From positions 1 through 13,676 of the forward strand of contig JAGCOQ010000036.1 in NCBI GenBank assembly GCA_017642625.1: 13,676 bases of DNA, in the 5' to 3' direction. The stretch is from Alphaproteobacteria bacterium. Its GTDB lineage: Bacteria > Pseudomonadota > Alphaproteobacteria > Rs-D84. Under the pieces are notes generated by a model. It was not told where the DNA came from, made no database searches, and saw only the letters and a list, made by a program, of their open reading frames with translations. Both the position numbers and the translations under genes were made by a program. Shown in pieces: positions 6,982 to 13,676 of this stretch. The first letter of the stretch is position 1, and each line of letters opens with the position of its first letter.

Positions 6982-7055
6982 TGGAGGCCAGGGTCGGAAT
7001 CGAACCGGCATACAAGGATTTGCAGTCCTCTGCATAACCACTCTGCCACCTGGCC
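6982..7055 (-). tRNA. tRNA-Cys (anticodon GCA)
   Basis: The 74-base gene has a perfect 7-bp acceptor stem (GGCCAGG with CCTGGCC), U73 as expected for a Cys tRNA, and an encoded CCA. The anticodon loop CTGCAAA carries GCA and its five-pair stem includes one G-U. The T loop is TTCGATT. The T stem (GCCGG with CCGAC) has one C-A mismatch at the second pair (50-64). It is the first gene of the minus-strand unit with recF and sspB. Confidence 0.97.
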
Positions 7056-7070
7056 GTTAATTGTGTTCCA

Positions 7071-7099
7071 ATCCTAGACAAAAAATGTTTGAAATTCAA
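7071..7099 (-). promoter_or_regulatory. Promoter of the tRNA-Cys-recF-sspB unit
   Basis: On the minus strand TTGAAT (7094-7099), 17 bases and TAGGAT (7071-7076) make a reasonable sigma70-type promoter, each box matching four of six. The start would fall near 7064, about nine bases before the tRNA. Its -35 overlaps by one base the -35 of the opposite tolC promoter; together they form the palindrome TTGAAATTCAA (7089-7099). Confidence 0.6.
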
Positions 7100-7117
7100 C
7101 ATAAAAATTGTTATTCT
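7089..7117 (+). promoter_or_regulatory. Promoter of the tolC-macA-macB operon
   Basis: TTGAAA (7089-7094, five of six), 17 bases and TATTCT (7112-7117, four of six) lie upstream of the tolC-like gene. The predicted start near 7124 leaves a leader of about 25 bases that contains AAGAGAGA. A TATAAG at 7123-7128 is a second possible -10 but has no -35 at the right distance. Confidence 0.55.
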
Positions 7118-7148
7118 TCCCTTATAAGTATTACAAGAGAGAATGTTG

Positions 7149-8474
7149 ATGAAAAAGCTTCTGATTTTATGCGGTTTTTTGCCATCTTTGGCGTTTGCGG
7201 CGGATGATTGTGCAAGTATGCGCACTGTTCCTGATAAAATATTCACTATTTCCGAGGTTGTTGACCTTGGCCTATGTCGGAATCCACAAACTGCGTCGGC
7301 GTATGCATCTTTGCGTGCCGCCCATTTTGATAAAAACGCCGCATATTCTGCATATTTGCCGTCGGTTAATGCAGGTATAAATGCCGGCAGAAATTATCAA
7401 AACGAAGCATGGGGCGATTGGTCATACGGCGCATCACTTTCGGCGTCTTACTTGCTGTTTGATTTTGGAAAGCGTTCTTCGGATATGGCGGCGACATTGG
7501 CGACATATCGCGCGACCGGTTTCGACTATGATGAAACAGTGCAAAACTATGTTTATGGTCTTATTGGCGCATATTATGGTCTGTTAAATGCTGACGCTGA
7601 TGTGAAAAGTGCCGAATCGGCACAGTCAGTTGCACAAACCGCGCACGATACCGCAAAAAAGAAATATTCTGCGGGTGCCGTTGCGCGTGCTGATGTGTTA
7701 AAGGCGGAAACAACATTGGCAAGTCGTGATTTGGACCTTGAACGCGCAAAGAATAATCGTGAAATTGCCAAGGGGAAATTGTTAACACAATTGGCTTTCC
7801 CAGCAGATCAAGAAATCACAATTGCCGATATGGAATCCACATTTGGCAGTGATACTGATATGAAAAGTATCGACGAATTGGTTGCAATTGCACAGAAACA
7901 ACGTCCTGATTTGTTGCGCGCAAATGCAAGAAAAGATGCCGCATGGAATCGTCGTAATTCCGCGTTCCTAAAGAATTTGCCGTCAATATCTTTGTCGGGT
8001 TCGTTGGGTTGGAATGATGATAGGTTGGATAATATATTCAGCCCCGATTCACAACAGATAAATGGCTCAATCGGTATTCGGGCATCTATGCCTATATTCG
8101 CAGGCTTTGCAAATCTGTATGGTGTGCGCAGCGCAACGGCAAGTTATGAAAGTGCCAAGGAACAAGAACGCAATACTGTTAACAACGCAATGTTGGATGT
8201 TTTCACTGCGTATCAAAATTATAAAACCGCACGCACTGTGTTGACCCAAACCGAAACTTTGTTGAAATCGGCAACTGAATCAGAACGTGTGACGGGCGGT
8301 ATGTACAAGGTTGGTCGTGCAACAATGTTGGATTGGCAAACATCACAATCTGAATTGTTGACCGCGCAAAAACAAAACAATGCGGCAAAATATGATTTGT
8401 ATATCAAACGCGCGGCGGTTGCGCTGGCAATCGGTGATATCAAGGTAGAATTGGAGAAAGGGGGAAATAAGTAA
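7149..8474 (+). CDS. tolC: TolC-family outer membrane efflux channel
   Basis: This is the trimeric outer-membrane duct of a tripartite export system. The 441-residue product starts with a signal peptide, MKKLLILCGFLPSLAFA, probably cut before ADDC. The mature chain has the two similar halves of the OEP fold: a first half with VVDLGLCRNPQTASAYASLRAAHFDKNAAYSAYLPSVNAG and a second with VAIAQKQRPDLLRANARKDAAWNRRNSAFLKNLPSISLSGSLG, each followed by long helices rich in Ala, Gln and Asn. ATG occurs at 7143 and 7149; AAGAGAGA (7135-7142) is too close to the first and well placed for the second, so I chose 7149. The stop overlaps the adaptor start by one base (TAATG). tolC is used as a family symbol; the exact orthologue cannot be told. 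Confidence 0.9.
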   Translation: MKKLLILCGFLPSLAFAADDCASMRTVPDKIFTISEVVDLGLCRNPQTASAYASLRAAHFDKNAAYSAYLPSVNAGINAGRNYQNEAWGDWSYGASLSASYLLFDFGKRSSDMAATLATYRATGFDYDETVQNYVYGLIGAYYGLLNADADVKSAESAQSVAQTAHDTAKKKYSAGAVARADVLKAETTLASRDLDLERAKNNREIAKGKLLTQLAFPADQEITIADMESTFGSDTDMKSIDELVAIAQKQRPDLLRANARKDAAWNRRNSAFLKNLPSISLSGSLGWNDDRLDNIFSPDSQQINGSIGIRASMPIFAGFANLYGVRSATASYESAKEQERNTVNNAMLDVFTAYQNYKTARTVLTQTETLLKSATESERVTGGMYKVGRATMLDWQTSQSELLTAQKQNNAAKYDLYIKRAAVALAIGDIKVELEKGGNK

Positions 8475-9712
8475 TGGCCACAAGAAACGAAAATGTTAAC
8501 AAACCACAAAAGCGTTCTTTTGTTCGTCGTGCGTTGTCATGGATATGGCGCAAAAAATGGTGGATTGTTTTAATCGCTGTTCTGATTTTTGTCGTGCCAA
8601 TGCTGTTCAGCAGTGGCAATAAAGCAACCAAAAGTGGTTATGCGACCATTGAAATTACGCGTGGCGATATGCGTCAAATTGTAAGTGCAACGGGCGAGAT
8701 TCAACCGGTAAACACCGTCAATATCGGTTCACAGGTTTCTGGAACAATTGACAATATCTATGTTGATTACAATTCCAAGGTTAAAAAGGGCGATATTTTG
8801 TTGACCATTGAACCGTCTGTATTAAAGGCCCAGGTTGAAGAAGCCAAGGCATCACTTAGCAGTGCAGAATCAAGAGCGCGTTTGGCAAAAAGTGAATACT
8901 TGCGTGAAAAAACATTGTTTGAATCTGACTTTACTGCGCGTGCCGATTTGGAAAAGGCACAAGCTTCATATGAACAAGCACAACAAGATGTTGTTCGTAT
9001 GAAATCGCAATATGAACGCGCACAAACTAATTTGGGATATGCGACAATTACTTCGCCAGTTGACGGCACCGTTATTTCGCGCAAGGTTGATGTTGGACAA
9101 ACTGTTGCGGCATCTTTCCAAACGCCTGATTTGTTTGAAATTGCCGAAGACTTGTCAAAAATGCAGATTGAAACATCTGTATCCGAAGCGGACATTGGTG
9201 TTGTAAAAGAAGGGCAACGCGTCACCTTTACCGTTGATGCATATCCAAATCAAACATTTGAAGGGCGCGTGCATCAAATCCGTCTTTCGCCGACAACTAC
9301 ATCAAATGTTGTCGTTTATACGGTGGTGATTGCGGTTGATAATTCAGACCTGTCGTTGATGCCGGGGATGACCGCCTTTGTGACAATTGTTGTTGATGAA
9401 CGTTTTAATACATTCAAGGTTCAAAACTCTGCATTCTTGGTGCGGTCTTTTGATAGTTTGGGTGTGGAAACAAATGGGGCAACACCGGAAACACATTTGG
9501 CGATTATGCGTAATGGCAAAATAACTTTTGTTGAATATAAAAAGGGTTTGGTTGGCGCAACTGAAACAGAAATTGTATCCGAAGATATAACCGAAGGCGA
9601 CAAGATTGTTGTTGGCAAGATTGGTGCAACAACAAGCAGACCAAATAGCGGAATGGGTGGCAACGGTAATCGTCGCGGTGGCGGAATGGGTGGCGGACGT
9701 CCACCAATGTAA
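8474..9712 (+). CDS. macA: MacA-like periplasmic adaptor (membrane fusion protein)
   Basis: The adaptor links an inner-membrane MacB-type ABC transporter to the TolC channel. Its 412 residues contain a basic N-terminus and one membrane segment (about 29-46), then GEIQPVNTVNIGSQVSGTIDNIYVD (74-98), the first half of a lipoyl domain. A long helical hairpin spans about 117-186, and TITSPVDGTVISRKVDVGQTV at 191-211 is the second lipoyl half. Beta-barrel and membrane-proximal domains follow. VGQTVAASFQTPDLF is characteristic of MacA. The tail (about 392-412) is rich in Gly, Arg and Met and looks disordered; such tails occur in some MacA proteins. The ATG overlaps the tolC stop and has AGGGGG (8459-8464) nine bases upstream. 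Confidence 0.93.
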   Translation: MATRNENVNKPQKRSFVRRALSWIWRKKWWIVLIAVLIFVVPMLFSSGNKATKSGYATIEITRGDMRQIVSATGEIQPVNTVNIGSQVSGTIDNIYVDYNSKVKKGDILLTIEPSVLKAQVEEAKASLSSAESRARLAKSEYLREKTLFESDFTARADLEKAQASYEQAQQDVVRMKSQYERAQTNLGYATITSPVDGTVISRKVDVGQTVAASFQTPDLFEIAEDLSKMQIETSVSEADIGVVKEGQRVTFTVDAYPNQTFEGRVHQIRLSPTTTSNVVVYTVVIAVDNSDLSLMPGMTAFVTIVVDERFNTFKVQNSAFLVRSFDSLGVETNGATPETHLAIMRNGKITFVEYKKGLVGATETEIVSEDITEGDKIVVGKIGATTSRPNSGMGGNGNRRGGGMGGGRPPM

Positions 9713-9734
9713 AGAAATCGCATTGGGGAATAAA

Positions 9735-10496
9735 ATGAAAAGGTCAGGGGCGAATCCCGAAAACGTTATCTGTATGAAAAAAATCTGTAAAAGTTTTCCA
9801 CTGGAAGTCGGTGGCGAACAACAGGTTTTGTTTGATATTGATATAAAAATAAATGTTGGCGAATTTGTTGCGATTATGGGACCATCGGGTTCTGGTAAAT
9901 CAACATGTATGAACATTATTGGTGCGCTGGATTCTGCGACATCGGGCGTGTATGAATTATATGGCCGCGACATTACCACAATGGATTCTGATGAACTTGC
10001 GCGTGTGCGGAATGAATTTATTGGCTTTGTTTTCCAGAACTTTAATTTGTTGCCGAAACGCAGTGTGTTGGACAATGTTATGTTGCCATTGATGTATCGC
10101 GGATTGCCAATGGAAGAACGTATTCGTCGTGCGCGCGAAATGTTGAATTTGGTTGGTTTGGAAAAGTTTGAAACATATTTGCCAACGCAATTGTCGGGTG
10201 GTATGAAACAACGCGTCGCTATTGCGCGTGCTTTGGCGGGCGACCCAAAAATCATTTTGGCGGACGAACCAACGGGCGCGTTGGATTCCAAGATGGGTAA
10301 TGAAATATTAAAGTTCTTTAACAAGTTAAATAAAGAACTGGGGATAACTATTGTTATGATTACCCACGAATTTGATATCGCAAGTTATGCAAATCGTATA
10401 ATTCATATTTATGACGGTCATATTGCGTATGATGGGCCGGTTCCTAAATCAGAATCTGTATTGACTAAATCGGAATCAAAGGTGCGTTCAAAATGA
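9735..10496 (+). CDS. macB: MacB-type ABC transporter ATPase subunit
   Basis: This is the nucleotide-binding subunit of a mechanotransmission-type exporter. In 253 residues it shows Walker A GPSGSGKST (49-57), the Q-loop Gln101 in VFQNFNLLP, signature LSGGMKQ (153-159), Walker B IILADE (173-178) followed by PTGALDS, and the H-loop His211 in ITHEFD. The signature has Met where most LolD/MacB proteins have Gln (LSGGQ), a natural but less common form. GGGGA at 9725-9729, five bases upstream, fixes the ATG at 9735; an open frame runs further upstream but overlaps the macA end. The C-terminal 20 residues are Ser/Lys-rich with KSES twice. The ATPase and permease are separate genes here, whereas E. 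coli MacB fuses them. Its stop overlaps the permease start as ATGA. Confidence 0.93.
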   Translation: MKRSGANPENVICMKKICKSFPLEVGGEQQVLFDIDIKINVGEFVAIMGPSGSGKSTCMNIIGALDSATSGVYELYGRDITTMDSDELARVRNEFIGFVFQNFNLLPKRSVLDNVMLPLMYRGLPMEERIRRAREMLNLVGLEKFETYLPTQLSGGMKQRVAIARALAGDPKIILADEPTGALDSKMGNEILKFFNKLNKELGITIVMITHEFDIASYANRIIHIYDGHIAYDGPVPKSESVLTKSESKVRSK

Positions 10497-11710
10497 CATT
10501 TAACGACATTTTAAAAGAATCTTGGTTGTCAATCAGTGGAAATAAAGTTCGCTCATTTCTGACGGTGCTGGGTATCGTTATTGGTGTTATGGCGGTGGTG
10601 ATAATGGTTGCCGTTGGTGAAACGGTGGAAAAACAAATCACTGATCAATTTTCATCGTTGGGGACAAATACAATTATAATTCGTGCCGGCATGGCGCAAA
10701 GCGCGGGCGTGCGTACTGGTAATCGTCAAACACTTACAATTGATGACGCTGAATATCTGGCGCAGTTACCGGATGTTGCGGCGGTAAGTCCGGTGCAGAA
10801 CAGTGCCGCCCAAGCGGTCTATGGAAACAAGAATCAATCAACATCACTTATTGGTGTGTACCCTGGGTACACAACTGTTCAAAACATTGAAATAGAGCAG
10901 GGCACATTTTTCAATTATTCTGCGGTACGTAATGCATCAACCTATGCTGTTATTGGTCCTGAATTGGCAGAAGAATTGGGTATGCCAAAAAATCCAGTTG
11001 GACAAACAATTCGCGTGCAAAATACTCCACTGACCGTTATTGGTGTGACCAAGGCCAAGGGCGATTCTGCCATGGGTTCCCAAGACGATATGATTTTAAT
11101 CCCAATAACTACACTTAAAAAACGTATTCAAGGCAGCCGTTTTCCAAACTCGGTTTCCATGATAAGTATAAAGTTATATCAAGATGCCGATAACAATCTG
11201 GTAATCGATCAAATAACATCACTTTTGCGTGAACGTCATAAATTAAAAGATGACGCCGAAGACGATTTCCAAATTCAAGATATGAAACAAGTTATGGAAA
11301 CAATGACAACCGTTACTGGTTATTTAAAACTGTTATTGGTTGCGATTGCGGCGGTGTCGCTTTTGGTGGGTGCCATTGGCATTATGAACATGATGTTAGT
11401 ATCGGTGGCGGAACGCACCCGCGAAATTGGCATACGCAAGGCGATCGGTGCGCGTGAAAAACAGATAATAATTCAATTTTTGTCTGAATCTATCTTGATA
11501 TCGTTTATCGGGTCAATGGCTGGATTGATTTTGGGTGTCGGTTTATCACAGGGCGTCGGTCGTTTTGTATTGGGCTATAACGTTCCTTTTTCCGCATGGC
11601 CGGTTATATTGTCTGTGACGGTTGCGATTGTAGTTGGTTTGGCTTCTGGTGTGGTTCCAGCATTAAAGGCCGCAAAACTGAACCCAATTGATAGTTTGAG
11701 ATACGAATAA
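10493..11710 (+). CDS. macB: MacB-type ABC transporter permease (FtsX/MacB family)
   Basis: This permease carries the membrane part that couples ATP hydrolysis in the cytoplasm to movement of the periplasmic domain. The 405 residues begin with an amphipathic segment and a first membrane helix (about 21-43, VRSFLTVLGIVIGVMAVVIMVAV). A large periplasmic core domain fills about 45-275, with PCD features such as the TIDDAEYLAQLPDVAAVSP stretch. Three membrane helices follow at about 278-302, 325-350 and 365-390. The family signature SVAERTREIGIRKAIGA is at 304-320, and the end reads PALKAAKLNPIDSLRYE, also typical. It overlaps the ATPase gene by four bases and has AAGGTG just upstream, so it is translated with it. 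No terminator is visible in the 36 bases after the stop. Substrate unknown. Confidence 0.95.
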   Translation: MTFNDILKESWLSISGNKVRSFLTVLGIVIGVMAVVIMVAVGETVEKQITDQFSSLGTNTIIIRAGMAQSAGVRTGNRQTLTIDDAEYLAQLPDVAAVSPVQNSAAQAVYGNKNQSTSLIGVYPGYTTVQNIEIEQGTFFNYSAVRNASTYAVIGPELAEELGMPKNPVGQTIRVQNTPLTVIGVTKAKGDSAMGSQDDMILIPITTLKKRIQGSRFPNSVSMISIKLYQDADNNLVIDQITSLLRERHKLKDDAEDDFQIQDMKQVMETMTTVTGYLKLLLVAIAAVSLLVGAIGIMNMMLVSVAERTREIGIRKAIGAREKQIIIQFLSESILISFIGSMAGLILGVGLSQGVGRFVLGYNVPFSAWPVILSVTVAIVVGLASGVVPALKAAKLNPIDSLRYE

Positions 11711-11731
11711 ATGGTATGGTTATCTTCTTTG

Positions 11732-11740
11732 TGATATAAT
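11732..11740 (+). promoter_or_regulatory. Extended -10 promoter of the Cys-rich gene
   Basis: TGATATAAT (11732-11740) is a full-consensus extended -10 (TGnTATAAT), six bases before the ATG at 11747. With the usual spacing the transcript starts at or within a base or two of that ATG, so the mRNA would be leaderless. No Shine-Dalgarno precedes the ATG, which fits. The -35 region is poor, as is normal for extended -10 promoters. Confidence 0.7.
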
Positions 11741-11746
11741 ATTCTC

Positions 11747-13369
11747 ATGACACTAGCACGATGGTTTTCTTTTGTATGTTTTGCATTCTCTTCTTGGGCC
11801 GTGTTCGCGGATGATTTAACTACCGCAAAAGTTTTTGTTGACGATACGTTATACCAGTATCCAAATATTCAGAAATATGTTGAATTATCGGAAGGGGTAT
11901 CTGAAAAATATATGAAATTCCTGGTACGTGATGATGGAATATTGCCTGATTTGTCTGGTTTGGTTGCAAAATTAAGGGATGCCGAAATTCCATGGACGGA
12001 AAGTTATTACTATGACCAAGATGGGAAACAAAGAAGTGATAAACCATACGAACCAAATGTGTATAATAAAGACATTTATCTACAAGAAACATATGGTATA
12101 TGGACGAAAATAATACCAGCTTCAACTATTAAAGTAGAATGTGAAATATTGGGTGGGGTTTTTAATAATAATATTTGTATACCACCTTCGTCTAAACATT
12201 TCATTGTCAAAAGATTCGATCCGAGCAATAATTACATGCCAATATTTGATATGGTTGATACCAACACACGTCAACAATATAAACAATTATGCGCAACAAC
12301 ATCGGACGATATGAACGAAAATGTGTGGACAAATGAAAAGGGGGTTGAATATTGTTGGTGCAGATCAGAAACAATGTATTGGCATGAAAAAAGCGGTTGT
12401 GCGCTAAGGTTTGAAAATGCTGATATGGCTGCTTTTTATTGTTCAGAAGCAAGACATTCAAGCGGTCCAGATCCAGAAACAAATGCCTGTATTTGTAATA
12501 CGATTAATAAATATGGTGTTGATGAACCCTCGGTAAATACCGGCTCGCGTGATTGTGTGACTTGTTCCAGCATGAACGCGATACATATATCGGGATTTGG
12601 TTTGAATGGCATGTGTCAGAAATGCCCAGACAAAGTGGATGTAGAACATAATACTTGTGTCACCAGTTGTGCAGATAATCAGATATACTTGGAAACAAAT
12701 CCGGGTGAATATAATAACACAAAACTGTGCTTGCCCAAATCTGATACAGAACGTTGTTCGGCACATGATGATTCTGTGGTATCGCAAAGCGGTAATTTAT
12801 GTATAATTTTCGGTATCGGGGAAAATGCTTGTAAAGATGTTGCAAGTCAAGATGGCGGGGTGTTTTGGCAACATTGGCAAGCAAATCTAAATAGATTAGG
12901 TTCCACTGGAATGTTAATTACAGAAGATACGTGTTTGTATATTTTGGGATCTGTTTATAAAAGAATGTCAGCGGTGTGCACTAGTTTAGGAGGAACACCA
13001 GTTGGTGAGAATTGTGAAAATATTAATGTTTCGTCAATACCAAGTAATCAGACCTGTGAAGAATATGTATCTAGTGTTTATACAGAATGGCCAATACACG
13101 GAACAAGCACTGAAATGACCAGCGGGCACATTACCAAGTGTTCTTTTGGATTTTTGTCGCACATTCCAGAAAAACAACAAACTTATGTTGCTGAAGAGTT
13201 ACGAGGAACATGTTTTTATCCCGGAATGGATATTTCAGGTGGACGGTGTCAATGTCAAGAAGGTTATGGTGTTGATTATAGACATACAGCGGCAGAACTT
13301 AATGAAATAGGCTGTGAACCCTGTGATTCAAGTGCAAGTGATTATTTTTACTTCGGGTGTGGCAATTAG
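11747..13369 (+). CDS. Secreted Cys-rich protein with a two-fold internal repeat, unknown function
   Basis: I do not recognise this 540-residue protein. It starts with a signal peptide (MTLARWFSFVCFAFSSWAVFA) and the mature chain is hydrophilic with 30 cysteines, all between 132 and 538. The first 110 mature residues have none. Two spaced motifs occur twice. CEILGGVFNNNIC (132-144) matches CTSLGGTPVGENC (411-423) in spacing. CIC...YGVD...CVTC (248-273) matches CQC...YGVD...CEPC (501-526), offset 253. Intervening cysteines (182, 203, 232 with 437, 465, 489) also line up, so the protein looks like an ancient duplication. Nine of 16 Arg codons are AGA or AGG, against about one of 16 in the permease, so codon use is foreign to its neighbours. 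It follows the exporter operon but has its own promoter. Surface, adhesin or periplasmic roles are possible; none is supported. Confidence 0.85.
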   Translation: MTLARWFSFVCFAFSSWAVFADDLTTAKVFVDDTLYQYPNIQKYVELSEGVSEKYMKFLVRDDGILPDLSGLVAKLRDAEIPWTESYYYDQDGKQRSDKPYEPNVYNKDIYLQETYGIWTKIIPASTIKVECEILGGVFNNNICIPPSSKHFIVKRFDPSNNYMPIFDMVDTNTRQQYKQLCATTSDDMNENVWTNEKGVEYCWCRSETMYWHEKSGCALRFENADMAAFYCSEARHSSGPDPETNACICNTINKYGVDEPSVNTGSRDCVTCSSMNAIHISGFGLNGMCQKCPDKVDVEHNTCVTSCADNQIYLETNPGEYNNTKLCLPKSDTERCSAHDDSVVSQSGNLCIIFGIGENACKDVASQDGGVFWQHWQANLNRLGSTGMLITEDTCLYILGSVYKRMSAVCTSLGGTPVGENCENINVSSIPSNQTCEEYVSSVYTEWPIHGTSTEMTSGHITKCSFGFLSHIPEKQQTYVAEELRGTCFYPGMDISGGRCQCQEGYGVDYRHTAAELNEIGCEPCDSSASDYFYFGCGN

Positions 13370-13385
13370 TCATGACTTTGTTAAT

Positions 13386-13415
13386 AAAAATACCGGCATT
13401 TGCCGGTGTTTTTTT
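13386..13415. terminator. Bidirectional terminator after the Cys-rich gene
   Basis: Twelve pairs form between 13386-13397 and 13402-13413, including one G-U, around ATTT. Seven T (13409-13415) follow on the plus strand and an A-run precedes it for the opposite gene, whose stop is at 13421. The arm sequence is shared with the gpsA/sspB terminator and its right arm with the pal/parB one. Confidence 0.88.
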
Positions 13416-13420
13416 GTTTT

Positions 13421-13676
13421 TTATTTAATTATTTCCCCAGTCATGGCATTAAAACTTTCCCGACCAACGGTTATGATTTCGTTTTCGTATTTTGGGGTGG
13501 CTTGCTTTTTAATTTCCGCCGACCAATATGCCGCGCCGTCATTATCACGCAGGGCATAAAGATGATTGTCCGTTGCAACAACATAAATTACGTCGCCAGC
13601 CAGAATAAAAGGTTCGGCGGTCCCGATTTCCACGCACCATTTTTTTGTGCCTGTGGTGGCATTTATTTTGCAGAAA
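13421..13676 (-). CDS. PQQ-type beta-propeller protein, BamB-like, 3' end only
   Basis: The frame is open from the stop at 13421 to the window edge, giving about 84 C-terminal residues. It reads TTGTKKWCVEIGTAEPFILAGDVIYVVATDNHLYALRDNDGAAYWSAEIKK, which is two PQQ-like propeller blades: each has the strand ending ...YALrd..G..W. This is the pattern of BamB, the outer-membrane assembly lipoprotein, and of other PQQ-like propellers; the last residues NAMTGEIIK look like a further half-blade. BamB is the more likely in a Gram-negative, but the N-terminus is missing so no symbol is given. The GTG at 13633 is internal. Confidence 0.72.
   Translation of the reverse strand, partial: FCKINATTGTKKWCVEIGTAEPFILAGDVIYVVATDNHLYALRDNDGAAYWSAEIKKQATPKYENEIITVGRESFNAMTGEIIK

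Noticed and set aside
6970..7041. A 24-residue N-terminal extension of RecF
   Set aside because: The open frame runs through the tRNA-Cys gene; the family N-terminus begins at the ATG at 6969.
9606..9734. An upstream start of the MacB ATPase
   Set aside because: It overlaps the Gly-rich end of macA; the ATG at 9735 has a good GGGGA and gives the usual length.
9344..10324. A 326-codon minus-strand open frame
   Set aside because: It lies antisense across macA and the ATPase gene, both of which carry clear family motifs; long antisense frames arise from codon bias.
13421..13633. A short complete gene starting at GTG 13633
   Set aside because: The frame stays open to the window edge with matching propeller sequence, so the GTG is internal.

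Overview
The window looks like chromosomal DNA from an alphaproteobacterium with moderately low GC and short intergenic gaps. Support comes from an alpha-type SspB (ClpXP adaptor) gene, the rsmG-parA-parB order, Pal and a MacAB-TolC-like export operon. The lineage is inferred from protein character only; no rRNA is present. Several genes lack a Shine-Dalgarno sequence and sit 6-12 nt from a -10 element or a tRNA end, so leaderless or near-leaderless translation may be common in this organism.

Layout, left to right: (1) the 3' part of pal (+), then a bidirectional terminator. (2) On the minus strand, rsmG, parA and parB. The rsmG-parA gap holds two parS-like sites and a candidate parAB promoter whose spacer contains a 12-bp palindrome. 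(3) Divergent from rsmG, a membrane-anchored TPR protein and an overlapping, divergent gpsA (+), closed by a terminator with an unusually long loop. (4) On the minus strand, tRNA-Cys(GCA), recF and sspB, probably one transcription unit. (5) On the plus strand, a four-gene operon encoding a TolC-like outer membrane channel, a MacA-like periplasmic adaptor, a MacB-type ATPase and a separate MacB-type permease. Its promoter is back to back with the tRNA-Cys promoter. (6) A secreted Cys-rich protein of unknown function with a two-fold internal repeat, its own extended -10 promoter and different codon use. (7) A terminator and the 3' end of a PQQ-type beta-propeller gene (BamB-like), minus strand, running off the window.

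The best candidates for something undescribed are the duplicated Cys-rich secreted protein directly downstream of the MacAB-TolC-like operon, the shared terminator sequence family (one copy carries a 32-nt insert in its loop), the compact regulatory junctions (overlapping divergent promoters, predicted leaderless starts) and the recF mRNA that starts just 12 nt after a tRNA. I saw no CRISPR array, transposase, integrase or phage gene. No stretch longer than about 215 bases lacks a gene.
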